A stretch of 64,000 bases of DNA from Ceratodon purpureus (lineage: Eukaryota; Streptophyta; Bryopsida; Pseudoditrichales; Ditrichaceae), in the NCBI GenBank assembly GCA_014871385.1, contig CM026422.1, positions 10,084,564 through 10,148,563 of the forward strand, in the 5' to 3' direction. Numbering within the stretch: position 1 is the first letter of the stretch; each line of letters begins with the position of its first letter. Below, piece by piece: positions 58,945 to 64,000 of this stretch. Made by a program: the position numbers and the translations under genes. The notes under the pieces were generated by a model that was given only the letters and a program-made list of their open reading frames with translations, did no database searches and was not told where the DNA came from.

Positions 58945-61900
58945 TCAAACTGAGAACATGCTACAATCGCTACTTCCACTCTCAGAACCCGATGACTCAG
59001 AATCTCTTTCTACAGCCTCTTCATTGACAAATAGAAGGGCCCTGGGATCAAAACTAGTGGGCCGACTAGGAACATATCTAAGTGCACCACATTGAAGGGC
59101 TTGTGCTAAGCCCTCTGCATAGTCCAGAAGTATAAAAGGTTGAATCGGGCTGGAATGAAGACGCCACGATGGAGTGGACCCGGCTCTATGCCCACTTCGC
59201 GGTGTTGTCACAACTACTCTGCAATAGAAAGCCAGAAGTGGTTAGATCGAATAGGTAAATTTGCGTACAGAAACAATACTAGATGAATTGCACGAAACAT
59301 ACAAATTCTAGAGTAAGACTTACAATACTTAGTGGGTCTTTGTTTCTTTGCTGGTGCTTCCTCTGCTGCTGCCGGTCTAGGATGTTTAGGGGGGCCCATC
59401 GGAGATTTTGCTGCCATATACGGTTTGAGAATGGCGTTGAATATGGCTTCGTCATCCTCAAAAGCTATAATATGACGACCAATAGCCTGGCAAGCCTTGA
59501 CAGAGGCCCCTGCAACTCATAGCATGGTGAAGAAGTGAGAAACCGAGGAAGGAATGAGAGGAATAATTATGTAGAGACATGTAAGAACCGTTACCTGTTC
59601 CTGCCTTCCAGTCGAGGACTATGTCGCCGGGCTTCGAGAGCTCTCCAATTATGCTCTCCATCATCTCAATGGCTTTCTCCCTTGGCCCTCTCCATGGAAC
59701 ATCCCCATTCATTTGCTGAGAATCAACGTCGATAAAGTTGAAAATCGCATCACTCTCGGTAATGTTGAGGTCGCCATGTATGACATCAAATTTCTTCGTT
59801 TGAAAGGAGAACTTAGATGGCGGCTCGCCACCACGAACGAAGACGCGGATCTAGAACCGATTAGTCTGCAATCAACCAAATTATGTCAGTATGAATAAAC
59901 GGAAGGGATAGTACTAAGTAAAGAGAAGGAAAGGAAAGGATGAAATTACCAGGTTGCCGGGGTTCGTAGGAGAAGTCAGGCCGAGCACATTGAAGCCCCA
60001 CCAGTCTTTGTAAAGGACAAACTTAGTGGCGCTAGCTTCTTCGAGAATCTCCGTAGCCAACGCTTGATCATTGTTGTAGATGATGCACAGAGCGCCATCA
60101 ATTTGCAAGTAAAGACTTGCGAAATAGAAAATGTCATACACATTTAATCCTTTTCACGGGAGTTCCAAGGAGGAATCACTATAGGGGGATCGGAAACGAG
60201 AGGGACAGGAAGATTCTCAGGGATGTCTACGATGATCAAGTCGACTCCCAGATGATTCTCATCCTGGCACCGCTCAGGAACTTGGTTCTGGCGGCCACGT
60301 CCAAACTGCAGAAAGAAGAAAATAGAGTTAGACTATATGAAATTAATTGAAGTGTATGTAATATCATATTACGTAAGAAGAGAATCATACCTTGCGCACA
60401 AACTCTAGAGTTTCACCCAATCTGGATGGCCACCCTTGTCTTTTAGCTCCATGTTACGAACCAGTAACGAGGTCACAGATGACTTGATGATGGAAACACC
60501 AGTGGAATGGGGAGTTCCTGCGGAGGAGGTGCTTGCCGAGAGAAGTCTGGCCTTCCTTTGCTCCAGAAGACCTCTGGTAATAGCGGATGCACTGACCGAT
60601 GAAGGCGCAGTCGTAGAAGTAGGGGACGGATTGGAAACGACAATAACAGGAGAGGGCACGGCAGCCCCCTTCTCCGGTGCGGAGGACTCCGCACCAGTCT
60701 CCTGAGAGCCCTGGGACTTAGCACCCAATTTTCGCAGTCTCCGCGCTCTTCCTTTCTACGGTGGAGGTGCAGATGATTGATCCTTCAGGCCTTCGGCCTC
60801 ATCCGAACCGTCTCCAGAATCCTCGATGGCTGATGATCCCCCGTCAAGCTCAGATTTGAGCTCCGCTTCGGACTCAATAACGAAACCTCGAATGCAATCT
60901 AGGTACCAACAACCAGTACCTAGGTGGGGCGATTTGTACCTCTTCAACTGCAGAGGAGTATAGATACACTGATCAGAGCCTTTCTCAATCCACGCTGAAA
61001 AGTACCGGGGGAACTTCTCGAGTGTAATTGCACCTTTCGGAAGCAGCTCTCTCTTAAAGTACCTAATGAAGTTCACTTGCCATTGATCAGAATCATGTGA
61101 TTGACATCGTATAAAAGCGAAAAGAAAATAAGATAGGAAGACGTGGTTCATAAGTGTCATACCGGTATGTCACACGCTTGACAACATTTGCAGCTCCCGG
61201 AAAAGTGGAAAAATCAGACTTCTTATGAAAAGCCTTCTCTGCGCGGGTACCAAGAAATGAGGGGAAGGCCTTTTCCCGAAGGAGAATACGCCAACTCTCC
61301 ACATATGCGTCCGGCCGCATAACTCCCGGGAAGGACTTCCACTTGATGACAAGGTTCTCCGTCTTGCAGATGTCATCAAACTCCCGGGTAACAGCATCCT
61401 CTATCTGCGACAGAAAGGTAAAGTCGTTGAGGTAAATATTGACATGGGACAAAGAAGAAGTGGTTTTAGTGTTTATTACAAAGTTTGAAGGAACTATACC
61501 CCAGCCCAGAATGTTGCCTTGTTCAACCAAGGGTCGAAGTCGGCCTCCTTAAAGTCCTGGGGCAAAAATCTGTAAGATTGTCGTGCACTTGGTGAAGAGT
61601 TCCACCACCTCAGCCAACGCGCTTTAAACTTTGCATCAACAGCTGCATGAACAATCTTCTGAAGCTTCTCCACTGTCATCTCCGGCTTGGAGAATTCACT
61701 GTAATGCCGATTGATCTGGGAAGTGAACATTACATGAACGGAAAGATTAGATTTTAAACTAGTAATTGGAAACTAAAGTAGAAATGTCAAGAAACTCACC
61801 TCTGCAAGGAAGTCATCACCGTTTTTGGGATTGGCAATGGCCAGGTACTTGGTGAAGTCCTTCTTCTTAATGGTGTCGACCATGCTGGTTGAAGCGGCAG

Positions 61901-62062
61901 ACATGGCATCCCAAACACCTGACGCAGTTTGCTCTGGAATGGGTGTTTTCTCCTTGTAGATCCTGGCAGCTTCGTCAGAAGCAGCATTTATTCCTCTCTG
62001 GGAAATAAAATTATCAACTTGTGAGTGTCGAGAGCAAGACAATTCATGTCATTTAGACGCGT

Positions 62063-62093
<31 letters not shown>

Positions 62094-64000
62094 AAGTGCT
62101 TACACGATAAAGAAATGCGATGAAGACTTTTGTTGGCAAAGTAAACCATCCAGGAATCGATGGTTTGTGATTCAAAGATATTTGATACTCGTCTGCTGTG
62201 AGGAGATCCTTGAACTCCTCCAATTTCATCACACCGAAAGAGCGAATACGAAAGAGTTTTGCCGGAAGATTACTCTTCACGTGATCATTCTCTGTAGACC
62301 TGTTCGAAAAGATGGTAGTTAATTAAAGGCGAGAAGTGCAAGTTCAAGCAGCTTGCAAGAAGTTGGGACAATAAATAGGGATAAAGTTCTTACCAGTTAA
62401 TGTCGTGCATGGCATGAAGAAGGTTTCCCATATGACCGCGTGGGTCAAGAACAATGCAATGCACGGAGATGTGCCACGCTGGATCTTCGCTGTGATGATT
62501 GTTGATATGTCTGTACCATGCGGCAAGGCGATGGTTACCTTCCCAGACATAGAACATCTTCCCAGAGAACTCCTTCCAGTCCGGGTCGGCCAAGAGCTCA
62601 TCTTCAAAAGCATCATTGACTTCTTGCCAACAAGGGCTCCAGTCAGCCTTGATCTCCTCAGTGACATCGGCTGTCTTCTCTTTGTGGTTGTACATGGAAA
62701 TGTACATGACACGGTCTCCATCTCTATATCCATTGACAAACTCTCGCTCCAAATGTTGAACTCCCATCTCTCCTACTGGTCGCACTCTTGCCATTGAGAG
62801 CATCCTGCAAAGAGGAACTAGGATACGGGACTTCGTCTTTGGGAGTATTCGGAGGTCGTTGATGACGCCAATGGAGTCTTGCTTGTGCTGTATCCGATGT
62901 CCCAATTCACTGTCCACTGCATTCGTCAATTCACTAGGACAAGAGGGCGCTGGCAACTGATCCTGTGTTTGAGTTACCTGTCAAAGGTCATACGTATTTA
63001 GACTTGATTCGAAGGCAAGGATCGTGAGCAAATCAAATAATATAAAGAATAATAAAAGAATTGCTTCTTAGACTGATACATCTCTTTTGAGAACCAAATC
63101 AAGTAGTAATTAATAGAGCACAGGCCACTATGTGCGTGGTGCACGACTATAATAATCCCTAGCTTGTCTGCAGTTCCAGTGACGGCGCCTCTTCCAAAAT
63201 TGCCTCGTCTGCTGGACAGGGTATGGCAATATTGCTGGGAGGGCGAAGACAACATGGGCTGGCCTCTTCACTCTAATAGGGGAGGAAGGAGAAGGTGGAG
63301 ACATAGGCGGAGTACCAAGTCGTGGAGAAGTGGGCATATAGGCCGGGGATGTAGGCTCGTAGACAGGGGACGTAGGAATGTACTGAGCAGAGTGGACCTC
63401 GAGAGGTCCACTACCTAAACCTACAGGGTTGCCTAAATCACACCTACATAAATGGGGCTGATCAAATGAATCCGAGAGGTCGGAAACATTGATCACTGAG
63501 ATCGGGGAACTGATGGACAAGGGTGCATCTGAGAATACCTAGAGAAGAGGAACAAAGTCAATGTCAGTTTACCATCTAAGTTTTTAGAACATAATTAGAA
63601 AGAATAATGGATGTTCAATATACTACGCAATGTTAAAAAGAAAAGGCAAAGATAATTAGAATACCTCAGTTTCTGCTGGAGTTGGGCCATCGAAGTCACT
63701 TGCAGTGAATTGGTCTGTGAACTCCTACAACACAAAGCGTATGCAAATCATAAGAAACCAGCCAAAGACATCAAGCAACAAGAAGATAAAAGTTGAAATT
63801 AAAATAATCCATTCCCATAAGAGTATCAACTATTCCCTTAAGAGCTCTAAATCGCACAAGGGAGCTCTAATTTGCACTCGCATCTGCAGCCACCAAGGCC
63901 GCGGCCATGGCTGCCGCAACCTCCACTGCTTCCTTCCACAATGTCTCCCCCACCTTCCCCCCCACCTTGTGGGGAGATGTCGGCTCCGAATGCGCCACTT
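58945..64000 (-). pseudogene. ParB-like / N4-N6 amino-methyltransferase-like fusion gene (broken, runs off right edge)
   Basis: Minus-strand exons: 63724-63665, from 63538 (end unclear), 62977-62394, 62299-62104, 61997-61800, 61715-61500, 61404-61163, 61062-60417, from 60305 to 59950 (with a frame break), 59850-59595, 59509-59329 and 59218-58945. The resolved borders are GT-AG with matching phases. An Ala-rich exon at 63870-64000 is partial. Domains in order: heptad-like YIPTSPV, YEPTSPA, YMPTSPR; a ParB/sulfiredoxin-like domain with VYVWEGNHRLAAW-type sequence (GNHR at 62528-62539) followed by the strand ISVHCIVLD; a helical middle; a Ser/Thr/Pro-rich linker; then a methyltransferase-like region with DLIIVDIPENLP (DPPY site), TNPGNLIRVFVRGG, ELSKPGDIVLDWKAGTGG (motif I) and AIGRHIIAFEDDEAIF. 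The tail is acidic and Ser-rich. TAG at 60758-60756 and a frame slip near 60140 break this copy, although the sequence before the TAG also resembles an acceptor. The likely role is nucleic-acid binding or modification; activity is doubtful. Confidence 0.6.
62065..62090 (+). repeat. 26-base G homopolymer in an intron
   Basis: Uninterrupted G run between exons 62299-62104 and 61997-61800 of the minus-strand gene. On the transcript it reads as poly-C just after the 5-prime splice site. Confidence 0.9.

Noticed and set aside
60417-60440. Frameshift at the end of exon 61062-60417
   Set aside because: Using the donor GTGAAA right after the Trp codon (exon end 60417) joins the next exon in phase, so no frameshift is needed there.

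Overview
This window looks like nuclear DNA of a land plant, most likely a bryophyte (a liverwort is my guess; this is inference from gene style and element content, not proof). Six protein genes are convincing. Five have multiple introns of roughly 50 to 530 bases with GT-AG borders, and their exon phases can be checked one against the next: a Golgi-type DUF604/GT31 glycosyltransferase (3419-6118, +), ethanolamine-phosphate cytidylyltransferase (12073-14953, -), an MTP11-like manganese transporter (18903-21120, -), the general transcription factor TFIIB (33930-36193, +) and a two-domain GNAT acetyltransferase (38242-40481, +). The sixth is a single-exon AIG1-like GTPase (45362-47431, -). They are unrelated housekeeping or accessory genes with no operon logic. 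A partial WD40 gene runs off the left edge and a short F-box fragment lies at 36.9-37.1 kb.

The space between genes is mostly transposon debris. From 7.8 to 10.9 kb there is a decayed Helitron with a recognisable 3-prime hairpin and CTAG end. From 23.8 to 30.4 kb there is a 6.57 kb piggyBac-type element. TTAA sits at both borders, the inverted ends match, the transposase keeps its catalytic aspartates and zinc-binding tail, and a single TAG interrupts it. Four shorter elements share its end structure (TTAA followed by CCC) at 41.6-42.7, 51.9-52.7, 53.36-53.86 and, nested inside the last, 53.41-53.67 kb. There is also a 149 bp MITE with a perfect 9 bp target duplication (23.1 kb), a foldback element (17.4-17.9 kb) and two copies of another inverted-repeat element (50.1-50.8 and 54.3-54.7 kb). 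Many short tandem repeats are scattered between them.

The most unusual gene is at the right end (58945 to beyond 64000, -). It has at least eleven phase-consistent exons. They encode, in order, an Ala-rich region, three repeats like the RNA polymerase II tail heptad, a ParB/sulfiredoxin-like GNHR domain, a helical middle and a C-terminal region that lines up with the N4/N6 amino-methyltransferase fold but has eroded catalytic motifs. ParB-methyltransferase fusions are known from phages and bacterial mobile DNA, so a spliced plant version would be noteworthy. This copy carries one in-frame TAG and one frame break. A rearranged fragment of the same gene lies just downstream at 55.8-56.35 kb.

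Two smaller oddities deserve attention. Intron 2 of the glycosyltransferase gene carries an antisense copy of part of its own exon 1, split by a tiny hairpin insertion. The AIG1-like GTPase has Gln in place of the P-loop Lys and a membrane anchor encoded by a microsatellite.
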